A stretch of DNA of 64,000 nucleotides from Bacteroidota bacterium (lineage in GTDB: Bacteria; Bacteroidota; Bacteroidia; Bacteroidales; JACABE01): assembly GCA_026391675.1 (NCBI GenBank), contig JAPLDQ010000046.1, forward strand, positions 84,347 through 148,346, in the 5' to 3' direction. Of this stretch, positions 1-7,345 are shown piece after piece. The translations under genes and the position numbers were made by a program. The notes under the pieces were generated by a model. That model had not been told where the DNA came from. It saw only the letters and a program-made list of their open reading frames with translations, and searched no databases. Position 1 is the first letter of the stretch. Each line of letters opens with the position of its first letter.

Positions 1-883
1 CTGCCCATTCCCATTCGGTTTCGTTTGGTAATCTGAATTCATTTACACCCGGTTCACCTCTGCTATCGAGATAACTGTTCATCATCATAGTTCTCCAGTT
101 ACAGAAAGCTTTTGCCTGTTTCCAGCTGATACCAACTACAGGATAATTATCATATACCGGATGCCAGAAATAAGATTTTGTCATAGGTTCATTAAAAGAA
201 TAAGTCCAGTCATGAATCCAGCATAGTGTATCAGGATAAACATTTATTATTTCTTTTCTGATATATACAGAACGGTCTTTTAAGCCCTGAGGACGGTTCA
301 TGAATGAACCATTCTGAGAATTTGCAGGTTGTGAATAATCTTTTTGAGCTGCGGCCTGTAAATCGAACCAATAATAAATATAGTTTAATTTGCGGGCATC
401 AACTTCTTTTCTTCTGTAAAATCTTTCATGTTCAGGAAGGTACATATCTTCCAAAGCTTCTTTATTTTCAGGAGCATCCCATTCGATATCTTTTTTCCAG
501 TTGACTGCAGGCGGTTCAATGGGTTCACCATTTTCATCCTGATCAATTAAATGTTCAGCCACACCACCTTCGCCTAATTTGGTATGGGCAATTGAATCTC
601 TTACCCAGTAAACGAACTGACGATACTCATTATTGGTAATTTCAGTTTCGTCCATGTAAAAAGACTCAACACTTACAGTCTTGGACTGATAAACGTTGGC
701 ATAAAAAATGTCCTGATCACCGGCACCCATAGTATATGAACCCAGTGGAATAAATATAGTTCCATAAGGATCGGGTTGGTAAAATCTTGGTCTGTCTTGA
801 ACACCGATTAGTTCTCCATTACCAGAATTTCTACAGCTTGCAAAGAGTAGAATTATGGTAAGATAAAAAAAGACGTTTCTCAT
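1..883 (-). CDS. gldK: GldK/PorK-like T9SS lipoprotein, 3' end cut by window edge
   Basis: Translating the minus strand from 883 gives an open frame to the window edge (about 294 residues). It begins with a short lipoprotein signal (hydrophobic FFYLTIILLFAS followed by Cys17), then the sulfatase-modifying-factor (SUMF1/FGE) fold typical of GldK: IFIPLGSYTMGAGD near residue 45, FYMDETEITNNEYRQF near residue 80, and VVGISWKQAKAFCNWR plus FRLPNETEWEWA near the edge. GldK is known to form an outer-membrane-associated periplasmic ring with GldN in the type IX secretion system. The gene lies about 100 bases downstream of a PorP/SprF-like gene on the same strand, the usual porP-gldK-gldL-gldM-gldN order, so gldL, gldM and gldN are expected beyond the left edge. 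In-frame ATGs at 907 and 925 would only lengthen the signal peptide; 883 is chosen for the compact lipobox. Confidence 0.88.
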   Translation of the reverse strand, partial: MRNVFFYLTIILLFASCRNSGNGELIGVQDRPRFYQPDPYGTIFIPLGSYTMGAGDQDIFYANVYQSKTVSVESFYMDETEITNNEYRQFVYWVRDSIAHTKLGEGGVAEHLIDQDENGEPIEPPAVNWKKDIEWDAPENKEALEDMYLPEHERFYRRKEVDARKLNYIYYWFDLQAAAQKDYSQPANSQNGSFMNRPQGLKDRSVYIRKEIINVYPDTLCWIHDWTYSFNEPMTKSYFWHPVYDNYPVVGISWKQAKAFCNWRTMMMNSYLDSRGEPGVNEFRLPNETEWEWA

Positions 884-984
884 ATTGAATTTTGCTTTGA
901 TATTCATAACGGTTTTTTTAATCATTTTGTTGTTTTTTTCATTAATTTAATTTAACGAAAAAATATATTTTATGTTACAATAAT

Positions 985-2004
985 TTATAAATACCTTGTG
1001 TTTTTATAACTTTTTACCGGATGAGGTATTTCTATTTTGAAACAATATCTTAAGAACAACTCGTGGCTGCCATTGCTTTTTCCGGCACCTCCCAATTTGG
1101 AAGTTGTAATATCATAAGAATAACCAAATTTAAAATTATTCCAGTTTAAACCAGCCATAATTGTTACAGCATCCTGAACCCTGTAGCTTAAACCACCCCA
1201 AAATCTGTTTTCATATTTTAATAAAGCAGCAATATCATACTGAGCTGTTACAAAATCTGTTTTAACCAATACTGAAGGATCCAGTTCAAATGAAGGATTA
1301 CTGGGGAAAACATATTCGTAACCACCGGTAATAAAATAAGTTCTTTTTAATGCATAACCAAATCCACTTTGTACAGGAGAAGTAGCATCTATAGCTTTCC
1401 AGGCATAGTTTTTAGGTTCGGTGAGATTCAAAGCAGAAATACCGGCATAAAATTTACCCGGTATATTATAGTAGGCTCCAAAAGCAAAATCGGTATAAAA
1501 CTCACCGCCTTTTGCCAAACCGGCAGCTATAACAGCATCTGTTTCAGGAGATAATTGATTTCCACTTGCATCAACTGCAGATGTTCTGAATTTTGCAAAA
1601 TCTATTTTTTTATCATCAAAAGCGGCTTCAACACCAATACCTAAAAATCCGCTGCCTAAATTTACGCGATAGGCATAGGCTAAACGGAAAAGTGTATTTT
1701 TTTCAAAACCAGCCTTATCACTGCTGATTACAGCACCTAAACCTCCATGAAGAAATTTAACAGGTGCATCTATAGTAAATAATATTGTTTGAGGTGCTGT
1801 ACTGCTTCCATCAGGATCTTTAAATCCAGCCCATTGTTGTCTGAAAAAAGTATTGAGACAAATTGCTCCATTACTTCCCGCATATCCCGGATTTAATGCC
1901 ATAGTATTGAACATAAACTGGCTAAACTGAGCTTCCTGTTGTGCGAAAATAATGGTATTTGCGCAAAACAGAATGATAAAAAAAGTAAAAATCTTATTTC
2001 TCAT
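985..2004 (-). CDS. PorP/SprF family type IX secretion outer-membrane protein
   Basis: The 339-residue product starts with a signal peptide ending at FAQQ and continues with the family hallmark QEAQFSQFMFNTMALNPGYAGS, then alternating amphipathic strands (GLGAVISSDKAGF, YAYRVNLGSGFLGIGVEA, AFGAYYNIPGKFYAGIS, FITGGYEYVFP) and a final strand near FKFGYSYDITTSKLG, as in the PorP/SprF outer-membrane beta-barrel family. These proteins assist type IX secretion or surface attachment of secreted adhesins. The length is normal for the family. It directly precedes gldK on the same strand, so it is probably the first gene of the T9SS operon running out of the window. PorP and SprF paralogs are many, so the exact ortholog is not assigned. 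The start at 2004 gives a clean signal peptide. Confidence 0.87.
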   Translation of the reverse strand: MRNKIFTFFIILFCANTIIFAQQEAQFSQFMFNTMALNPGYAGSNGAICLNTFFRQQWAGFKDPDGSSTAPQTILFTIDAPVKFLHGGLGAVISSDKAGFEKNTLFRLAYAYRVNLGSGFLGIGVEAAFDDKKIDFAKFRTSAVDASGNQLSPETDAVIAAGLAKGGEFYTDFAFGAYYNIPGKFYAGISALNLTEPKNYAWKAIDATSPVQSGFGYALKRTYFITGGYEYVFPSNPSFELDPSVLVKTDFVTAQYDIAALLKYENRFWGGLSYRVQDAVTIMAGLNWNNFKFGYSYDITTSKLGGAGKSNGSHELFLRYCFKIEIPHPVKSYKNTRYL

Positions 2005-2438
2005 AATAAATAGATTTATGTAGAGCTCCTAAACGAGGCTGTAAAATAACAAAAAATAAATCAGATACCAAAAACTTTATTGTTAAAAAACTGTTTAATT
2101 TCAATTTAAATAAATTGAACCTTCTCATTTTCAATCTATTATAAATTTACTGTTAAAATCAATCAACAATTAAGTTTTTATGTATTAATTTTATTAACGC
2201 AAAAGTAAGTAAAAAAATATTAAAAAATCTTAAAATTGTAATTTTTATTGAAAAAAAGTAAGAAAAAAACAGGCTGGAGTTAAAAAGTGGAATTTTAAAT
2301 CATATTATATCTATATTTTATTTATAAATTTTATCATCAAATACAATTTAGCTGACAATATTTATTTCACAGAAGTTTTAATATTTTGAACAACATCATA
2401 TATTAGATTGTTGATATATAAGCACAATATTTAAAGCC
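2005..2438. other. AT-rich divergent intergenic region
   Basis: This 434-base spacer separates the minus-strand PorP/SprF gene from the plus-strand ferritin gene, so both promoters must lie in it. It is extremely AT-rich with many poly-A/T runs. I see no convincing open frame, RNA gene or long inverted repeat. A TATTTTTTG-like box on the minus strand at 2050-2058 might be the -7 element of the porP-gldK operon, but it has one extra T compared with TAnnTTTG. Confidence 0.5.
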
Positions 2439-2942
2439 ATGTTAAACTTAAACGTTGAAAAAATTTTAGTAGCACAGATTGAGAAAGAAGCCTATTCTTC
2501 AAATTTATATCTGGCCATGGCCAGTTGGGCTGAAAACAATGGGTTTGAAGGTACTGCGCAATGGCTCTACACACAGGCTGAAGAAGAACATACGCATATG
2601 CTGCGTTTTATAGCTTATATCAACGAAAGAGGTGGTAAAGCAATTATTCCTGCCCTGAAGCAACCTCCCATGGAATATATTGATATCCGTGATTTATTTG
2701 AGTATGTTTTTAAACATGAAAAATATATTTCAGATTCTATCAATGATATTGTTGGCATTTGTATTGATGAAAAAGATTTTTCGACCAATAATTGGATACA
2801 ATGGTTTGTTAATGAACAAATTGAAGAAGAAAAATCTGTCAGGAATATTATTGATAAATTAAATCTTTTGGGCGGTCATAGTTTATATCTTTTTGATAAA
2901 GATATTATGTCGATGAGAGCTGTTGCAAATAATCAGCAGTAA
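2439..2942 (+). CDS. ftnA: Non-heme ferritin
   Basis: The 167-residue product has the length and four-helix layout of bacterial ferritin. Iron ligands sit at the canonical positions: Glu17, Glu50 and His53 (AEEEHTHML), Glu94 (FKHEKY), and acidic residues around 126-130 (NEQIEEE) matching the third iron site of FtnA. There is no heme-binding Met at the position used by bacterioferritin. It oxidises Fe(II) at the ferroxidase centre and stores ferric iron inside a 24-subunit cytoplasmic shell, limiting oxidative damage. It stands alone, divergent from porP and convergent with kdsC, whose stop lies 21 bases away. No Fur box was recognised. Confidence 0.93.
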   Translation: MLNLNVEKILVAQIEKEAYSSNLYLAMASWAENNGFEGTAQWLYTQAEEEHTHMLRFIAYINERGGKAIIPALKQPPMEYIDIRDLFEYVFKHEKYISDSINDIVGICIDEKDFSTNNWIQWFVNEQIEEEKSVRNIIDKLNLLGGHSLYLFDKDIMSMRAVANNQQ

Positions 2943-2963
2943 ATACATGAATCAATAAGTATT

Positions 2964-3485
2964 TTACCAGTGAAAAGCTTCTTTATGAAACCATTGGTCG
3001 TGTAATCGCAATACCTGTTCAATAATATCCCTTACACATCCTTTACCCCCATTTGCGTCAGAAATATAGTCGGCAATTTCTTTTATTTCATTAGCAGCAT
3101 CAGCAGGACATGAAGCAACACCAACATTTAACATTACTTCATAATCAGGAATATCGTCGCCCATATATAATACTTCTGCTTTATTAAGCTGGTTTTTGCT
3201 CATATATTCCTGAAACAAGGCTAATTTATTATCAACTCCCAGAAAAACATCTGTAATACCAAGGCTTTTCATCCGATCAGTCATGGAAGCAGATTTACCT
3301 CCTGAAATTACACATATCCTGTATCCTTTTTTAACAGCATATTGCAATGCATAGCCATCCTTTACATTGGCTGTGCGCAATTGTTCATTTTCGTTTACAA
3401 CTAAAACGGTTCCATCAGTAAGTACACCATCGTAATCGAAAATAAAAGTGGTGATAGCTTGTAATTTTTCTTTATAATTTGACAT
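2964..3485 (-). CDS. kdsC: KDO-8-phosphate phosphatase (HAD family, KdsC-like)
   Basis: The 173-residue product is a small HAD phosphatase without a cap domain, the size of KdsC. The nucleophile loop FDYDGVLTDG supplies Asp17 and Asp19, motif II is VISGGKS around residue 60, Lys87 follows in GVDNK, and motif IV is MGDDIPD around residues 108-114. KdsC dephosphorylates 3-deoxy-D-manno-octulosonate 8-phosphate to KDO for lipopolysaccharide inner core synthesis and works as a cytoplasmic tetramer. It lies two bases downstream of the DUF2520 gene and is almost certainly cotranscribed with it. Closely related HAD phosphatases acting on other 9-carbon sugars (for example KDN-9-P) cannot be excluded by sequence alone. 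Confidence 0.85.
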   Translation of the reverse strand: MSNYKEKLQAITTFIFDYDGVLTDGTVLVVNENEQLRTANVKDGYALQYAVKKGYRICVISGGKSASMTDRMKSLGITDVFLGVDNKLALFQEYMSKNQLNKAEVLYMGDDIPDYEVMLNVGVASCPADAANEIKEIADYISDANGGKGCVRDIIEQVLRLHDQWFHKEAFHW

Positions 3486-3487
3486 AC

Positions 3488-4276
3488 TTATTTTTTTGTT
3501 GGATAAAATTGCTTTTGAATATTTTCACTTATAACATGATAGATTTCTAATAAATCCGGATTAGCAGCCAGGAAATTTTCATGTTCTTCAATTACGGAAA
3601 TATCATTGCGTCGCGCAGGACCGGTAATTGTATCAGCGGGCAGTTGTTTCTGAACTTTTTCGGCTGTCCGTAATATCAATGGTTTTAGCATATCAAATGA
3701 CAGCTGATTATCAGTCAGAATTTTTTCTGCAATCAGATACATATAACTGCTGAAATTAGATGCAAAAACGGCTGAAATATGTAGTATTTTACGTTGTCCG
3801 GATGTAATAACCTGAACATTACCGGATATTTCTTTTGCCAATTGGATTAAACTAGCTTCATTTTCAGGTGTATTGGCTTCAATACATAATGGAATATGAG
3901 TAAAATCGATAATTTCAGATTTTGAAAAAGTTTGAAGCGGATAAAAAACGCCATAATTATCAGTTGAATTAATTAGAATATCCATAGCAACTGTACCGGA
4001 AGTATGTACAACTAACTTATGATTCAAGCTTAGCTTAGATATAAGTTCCGGAATTGCAACATCCTTAACGGCAATAATATACAAATCTGCATTTAAATCA
4101 ATTTCAGAATATTTATCAGAAAAGGAAGCATCAACACTTTCAGCAAGCATTTTTGCATTGCCTAACGTACGACTCAATACTTGCAGAATTGTAAAACCCT
4201 TATTATAAAAGGCAACTGCAAGATTGCATGCTACACTTCCTGCACCAATGATGACTATTTTTTCTATTTTTTGCAA
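3488..4276 (-). CDS. Rossmann-fold and DUF2520 domain protein (putative NADP-dependent oxidoreductase)
   Basis: The 262-residue product opens with the dinucleotide-binding loop IGAGSVACNLAVAF (residues 10-23), followed by a beta-alpha-beta Rossmann half to about residue 125 (LYIIAVKDVAI, VVHTSGTVAMDIL). A helical second domain with HISAVFASNFSSYMY and the family-typical TGPARRND motif near residue 220 identifies the Rossmann-like/DUF2520 family, related in fold to F420-dependent NADP reductase and 6-phosphogluconate dehydrogenase-like enzymes. The substrate is unknown. It is upstream of kdsC with a two-base gap, a pairing I recall as common in Bacteroidetes. A strong palindrome lies between it and ppnP upstream. 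Confidence 0.83.
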   Translation of the reverse strand: MQKIEKIVIIGAGSVACNLAVAFYNKGFTILQVLSRTLGNAKMLAESVDASFSDKYSEIDLNADLYIIAVKDVAIPELISKLSLNHKLVVHTSGTVAMDILINSTDNYGVFYPLQTFSKSEIIDFTHIPLCIEANTPENEASLIQLAKEISGNVQVITSGQRKILHISAVFASNFSSYMYLIAEKILTDNQLSFDMLKPLILRTAEKVQKQLPADTITGPARRNDISVIEEHENFLAANPDLLEIYHVISENIQKQFYPTKK

Positions 4277-4290
4277 ATTGATTAATTTTT

Positions 4291-4323
4291 AGTGACAGGG
4301 TGACTTTGAGTCACCCTGTCACT
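4291..4323. repeat. Perfect 15-bp inverted repeat with 3-base loop
   Basis: The arms 4291-4305 (AGTGACAGGGTGACT) and 4309-4323 are exact reverse complements around the loop TTG. The element lies between the stop of ppnP and the start of the DUF2520 gene, both on the minus strand. It lacks an adjacent U-run on either strand, so it does not look like an ordinary intrinsic terminator. It could be an mRNA-stabilising hairpin, a processing site or a protein-binding palindrome. Confidence 0.85.
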
Positions 4324-4336
4324 TCATATATAATTT

Positions 4337-4618
4337 TTATCTGTATAAACAACGGTAAGTGGTGTCTTCAGCTATTTTCAGCTTGAATTTACTGTCTTTA
4401 GGAACAATAAAAGTTTCAAATTCTTTATATTCTTTCCATTCGGTTTCACCGGCCAATTGAATGATCATTTTTCCTGAGGTTACTGTCATATGCTCTACAG
4501 TTGAAGTACCAAATTCATAATCTCCTGCAGCCATAACACCTATAGTTGCCGGCCCTTCAGTAGTCTGATAAGCAATGGATTTTACTTTTCCATCAAAATA
4601 TTCATTTGTTTTAAACAT
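4337..4618 (-). CDS. ppnP: Pyrimidine/purine nucleoside phosphorylase PpnP (DUF1255 cupin)
   Basis: The 93-residue product matches the short single-domain cupin family PpnP/YaiE over its full length: NEYFDGKVKSIAY at the N-terminus, GPATIGVMAAGDYEFGT, EHMTVTSGKM, W-KEYKEFETFIVP and the C-terminal TTYRCLYR. PpnP catalyses phosphorolysis of a broad range of nucleosides to base and ribose 1-phosphate in the cytoplasm. It is a dimeric cupin of this length in E. coli, so the gene appears complete. A TAATTTTG -7 box lies just upstream, suggesting its own promoter. It is followed by a perfect palindrome before the DUF2520-kdsC pair. Confidence 0.93.
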   Translation of the reverse strand: MFKTNEYFDGKVKSIAYQTTEGPATIGVMAAGDYEFGTSTVEHMTVTSGKMIIQLAGETEWKEYKEFETFIVPKDSKFKLKIAEDTTYRCLYR

Positions 4619-4640
4619 AATATAAATTTTAAATTTTTGT

Positions 4641-4648
4641 CAAAATTA
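4641..4648 (-). promoter_or_regulatory. Putative -7 box of the ppnP promoter
   Basis: The minus strand reads TAATTTTG, an exact match to the Bacteroidetes -7 consensus TAnnTTTG, ending 22 bases before the ppnP start codon. No well spaced -33 TTG box is evident, so support is moderate. Confidence 0.4.
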
Positions 4649-4762
4649 TGATTTTATCGCCAACTCTTTTCATTTTTAATGCAATTTTTTTGTCGCATAA
4701 AATTTGAGTTATTCCTTTTAAAACAATAAATGTAAAACTTATTTGTTAAATAGTAAAATTTA

Positions 4763-4794
4763 TTTGCTTTTTTGTAAAATATACTTTACTTTTG
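4763..4794 (+). promoter_or_regulatory. Bacteroidetes-type promoter of the membrane protein/XRE operon
   Basis: A TTTG box at 4763-4766 and an exact TAnnTTTG box (TACTTTTG) at 4787-4794 are separated by 20 bases, fitting the -33/-7 promoter architecture of the phylum. Transcription would begin near 4801, about 20 bases before the start codon at 4821. Confidence 0.6.
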
Positions 4795-4820
4795 TATCAT
4801 AAATTTAAATACTTCAAAAT

Positions 4821-5297
4821 ATGAAAACAAGATTTTTATTCCCAAATGTCTTTAAAACTATTGGCTGGATTTTATTGGTTGCTGGTATTATTTTATGGAT
4901 TTACGGATTGTTTTTTAATGATCAGATTCCATTTTTAAACATCAAAGTTTTTGCTATAATAGATTCAACTATTTTTCAACCTGTAAAAATCTTAAGCTTT
5001 ATAGACCATAATATTACAGTGGATCTTATGGGTATTCTGATAATAACAGGTGCTATTTTTATTGCATTTTCCAAAGAAAAGTACGAAGATGAATATATAG
5101 GCAGAATAAGATTGGAATCACTTTTATGGGCTACTTATATAAATTATGCAATATTGGTTTTTTGCATTTTATTTATTTATGGTACAAGTTTTTTTAATGT
5201 TCTGATTTACAATATGGTTTCTTTATTGATTTTCTTTTTGATTCGTTTTAATTTGATGCTTTACAAAACCAAAAGACAGTTAAAAAATGAAAAATAA
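4821..5297 (+). CDS. Four-helix membrane protein of unknown function
   Basis: I do not recognise the family with confidence. The 158-residue product has four hydrophobic segments at about residues 12-32, 66-84, 104-121 and 124-144, with a charged cytoplasmic-type loop (SKEKYEDEYIGRIRLES, 84-100) between the second and third, and a Lys/Arg-rich tail. No catalytic motif or signal cleavage site is visible. Its last 11 bases overlap the next gene, a 66-residue XRE-type regulator, so the two are translationally coupled. Pairs of small multi-pass membrane proteins with tiny XRE regulators are common in bacteria and suggest either a membrane-tethered sensing module or an autoregulated unit; this is inference. 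Confidence 0.8.
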   Translation: MKTRFLFPNVFKTIGWILLVAGIILWIYGLFFNDQIPFLNIKVFAIIDSTIFQPVKILSFIDHNITVDLMGILIITGAIFIAFSKEKYEDEYIGRIRLESLLWATYINYAILVFCILFIYGTSFFNVLIYNMVSLLIFFLIRFNLMLYKTKRQLKNEK

Positions 5298-5487
5298 TTT
5301 AAAAGTAGAGCGGGCTATCAAAAACATAACCCAGGAAGAACTGGCCGCTTTTATAAATGTGAGCAGGCAGACTATCAATGCGATGGAATTGAATAAATAC
5401 GTGCCATCTACTGTATTATCATTAAAGATTGCAAAGTTCTTCGGTAAGAAAGTTGAAGATATTTTCTATCTGGAAGAAAATGATTAA
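5287..5487 (+). CDS. Small XRE-family (YgzD-like) transcriptional regulator
   Basis: The 66-residue product is a single helix-turn-helix domain: ITQEELAAFINVSRQTINAMELNKYVPS forms helices 2-4, with the recognition helix around SRQTINAMEL, and it ends with KKVEDIFYLEEND as in YgzD/SinR-like minimal regulators. It binds DNA as a dimer; no ligand or oligomerisation domain is present. Translation starts inside the preceding membrane-protein gene (overlap of 11 bases), so it is probably made in proportion to that protein and may repress the shared promoter at 4763-4794. Confidence in the HTH assignment is high, in the target low. Confidence 0.88.
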   Translation: MKNNLKVERAIKNITQEELAAFINVSRQTINAMELNKYVPSTVLSLKIAKFFGKKVEDIFYLEEND

Positions 5488-5582
5488 ATATTAAAGTCAT
5501 CTCAAATCGTAAGTGACTTTGAGAATATACACCTGCAAAAAAAAGAGGCTGTCTCAAAAGTCTTTGTGAACCTCTAAATTTT

Positions 5583-5658
5583 CTTTGTGTAACTCTGTGT
5601 AAATTATTAAATATTTATTACACAGAGAATTAATGAGAAGTCACAGAGTTACACAGAG
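5583..5658. repeat. Inverted repeat of CACAGAGTTACACAGAG type overlapping the malic enzyme 3' end
   Basis: Arm 5583-5599 (CTTTGTGTAACTCTGTG) pairs with arm 5642-5658 (CACAGAGTTACACAGAG) with 16 of 17 positions matching; a further inner ACACAGAGA copy lies at 5620-5628. This resembles the 'CTCTGTGTAACTCTGTG'-type intergenic repeats often seen in Bacteroidetes. The right arm contains the last codons of the malic enzyme gene. Just upstream, 5541-5560 carries half of a terminator-like GAGGCTGTCTCAAA sequence, probably a decayed terminator of the XRE gene. Confidence 0.7.
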
Positions 5659-7132
5659 GTTGATATTCAAGTAAATTAAACTTAACTTTATCAATGGCCC
5701 ATTCCAACGCTTCGTCGAGCATTTCCTGGGGCGGTTGATTAATCATTCCTTCTTTTGTCATTTTGTCGACCATATTTCTGGAATAATCAATATCAGTTTT
5801 AGCTTTCAGAAATGCTTCTTCTCTGGTAATCTGGACTCTGGCAACTCCGTCTTTAATAGCCTGCATGGCCACATCAGCAGCTTCCTGAGGAAATACTTCA
5901 GCTTCATCCATAGTTGGAACAATATTTTCGATGTTAATACCGCGTCTTTCGGCATAATCAGCTAATGAATGAGCAGCAGCAATTGCCATATTATCGGTAA
6001 TTTTTTTGGCTCTCACCATTAATGCTCCTTTTAAAATACCGGGGAAGCCGATAGAATTATTCACCTGATTGGGGAAATCGCCTCTGCCTGTTGCTACAAT
6101 GTATGCACCGGCTTCTTTTGCGGCATAAGGATAAATTTCAGGAACAGGGTTAGCACAGGTAAATACAATTGATTTTTCGGCCATTACACTAATCCATTCC
6201 GGTTTAACTGTATCAGGTCCCGGTGTTGAAAGTGAAATTAAAACATCAGCACCTTTCATAGCTTCTTCCATTGTTTTAACATTTGCCTTATTGGTTGTTA
6301 AACACAACTCCCATTTACGGTAAAAGCGTTTATCATCTTCAATATCTTTTCTATCGATATTCAATGATCCTTTAGAATCAAACATAATAAGATTTTCAGG
6401 ATTTGCACCGTCGGCGATAATTAAACGGGCAATGGTAGTATTTGAAGCTCCTGCGCCCAATAATACTATTTTAGTGTTTTCAATTTTTCTATTGGTTAGT
6501 TTTAATGCGTTCAATAAACCGGCCAGCGTAACACAAGCTGTACCCTGAGCGTCATCATGCCAAACCGGAATTTCACATTCTTCTCTCAGCACATCCAGTA
6601 CTTTAAAGCAATTTGGCTGTGAAATGTCTTCCAGGTTTACAGCACCAAAGCTATGTTGAGCCATTTTAACAAAATCAATAATTTTATCAGGATTGTTTTT
6701 ACCTGTTTCGTCTTTACTGTCGATGCATAAAGCGACACCATCAACGCCACCGAGGTATTTCATCAGAAAAACTTTTCCTTCCATAACACCTAAGCCACCG
6801 GCAGGAGAACAGTCGCCATCACCTAATACACGGGTAGAATCACTAACAACGGCTACTAAATTGCCTCTGTTTGACAGATCATAAGAAGTATCATGATTAT
6901 CCCTAATATTAGTTGAAACCATGGATACTCCGGGAGTGTACCAGACATTAAACCAATTAAACCCCAATACAGGAGCTTTAGGGGCAGTTTGGATCTTTCC
7001 ACCATAAAAATGATGGGCTTTTTCTGAGAGTCTTTTTAAAAATAAAGTCTTGGCTTTTGCAATTTGAGCAGGTGAAAAATCAGCCGGAAATACTTTATCC
7101 AGATTTTCGAGGTTTATTTTTATTTTTTCCAT
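5630..7132 (-). CDS. Malic enzyme (malate dehydrogenase, oxaloacetate-decarboxylating)
   Basis: About 500 residues. The malic N-terminal domain shows YTPGVS (catalytic Tyr about residue 65), VMEGKVFLMK (catalytic Lys about 120) and the metal-site loop WHDDAQGTA (about 192-200). The NAD(P) domain follows with the Rossmann loop LLGAGASNTTIARL and LISLSTPGPD. It converts malate to pyruvate and CO2 with reduction of NAD(P); no phosphotransacetylase domain is fused, so it is the short type. Cofactor preference is not decided. The start is set at 7132 (MEKIKINLEN) because a good -7 promoter box at 7151-7158 overlaps the alternative ATG at 7153, which would then not be transcribed. The last nine residues (PLCNSVTSH) are encoded by an intergenic-type repeat. 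Confidence 0.93.
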   Translation of the reverse strand: MEKIKINLENLDKVFPADFSPAQIAKAKTLFLKRLSEKAHHFYGGKIQTAPKAPVLGFNWFNVWYTPGVSMVSTNIRDNHDTSYDLSNRGNLVAVVSDSTRVLGDGDCSPAGGLGVMEGKVFLMKYLGGVDGVALCIDSKDETGKNNPDKIIDFVKMAQHSFGAVNLEDISQPNCFKVLDVLREECEIPVWHDDAQGTACVTLAGLLNALKLTNRKIENTKIVLLGAGASNTTIARLIIADGANPENLIMFDSKGSLNIDRKDIEDDKRFYRKWELCLTTNKANVKTMEEAMKGADVLISLSTPGPDTVKPEWISVMAEKSIVFTCANPVPEIYPYAAKEAGAYIVATGRGDFPNQVNNSIGFPGILKGALMVRAKKITDNMAIAAAHSLADYAERRGINIENIVPTMDEAEVFPQEAADVAMQAIKDGVARVQITREEAFLKAKTDIDYSRNMVDKMTKEGMINQPPQEMLDEALEWAIDKVKFNLLEYQPLCNSVTSH

Positions 7133-7150
7133 AATTTCAGTATTTAAATG

Positions 7151-7182
7151 CAAAGATAAAAATTCAAATAGTTAAATTACAA
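7151..7182 (-). promoter_or_regulatory. Promoter of the malic enzyme gene
   Basis: On the minus strand TTG at 7182-7180 is followed after 21 bases by TATCTTTG (7158-7151), an exact TAnnTTTG match. The predicted transcript starts near 7144, just upstream of the ATG at 7132, which decides the start codon. Confidence 0.55.
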
Positions 7183-7305
7183 GAATTGTAAAAATATTTT
7201 TTAATTAGAATTTATGAATGTAAAAAAAATGTAATTTTGTCAGGTATTATTAAAATTTCATGCATTTTAAATTAAATTTTTAATCAAAATATTTGATTAG
7301 CTTGA

Positions 7306-7336
7306 TTTTACAAACTAATCTTCACATCTTGTAAAA
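7306..7336. promoter_or_regulatory. Inverted repeat upstream of pckA
   Basis: TTTTACAA at 7306-7313 is mirrored by TTGTAAAA at 7329-7336, centred about 25 bases before the pckA start. The 8-bp arms could be an operator or part of the leader; the region is AT-rich, so chance is possible. Confidence 0.3.
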
Positions 7337-7345
7337 TTCTAAATT

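Noticed and set aside
304..504. Plus-strand open frame opposite the left-edge gene
   Set aside because: Lies entirely antisense to the well supported GldK frame and has no recognisable protein features.
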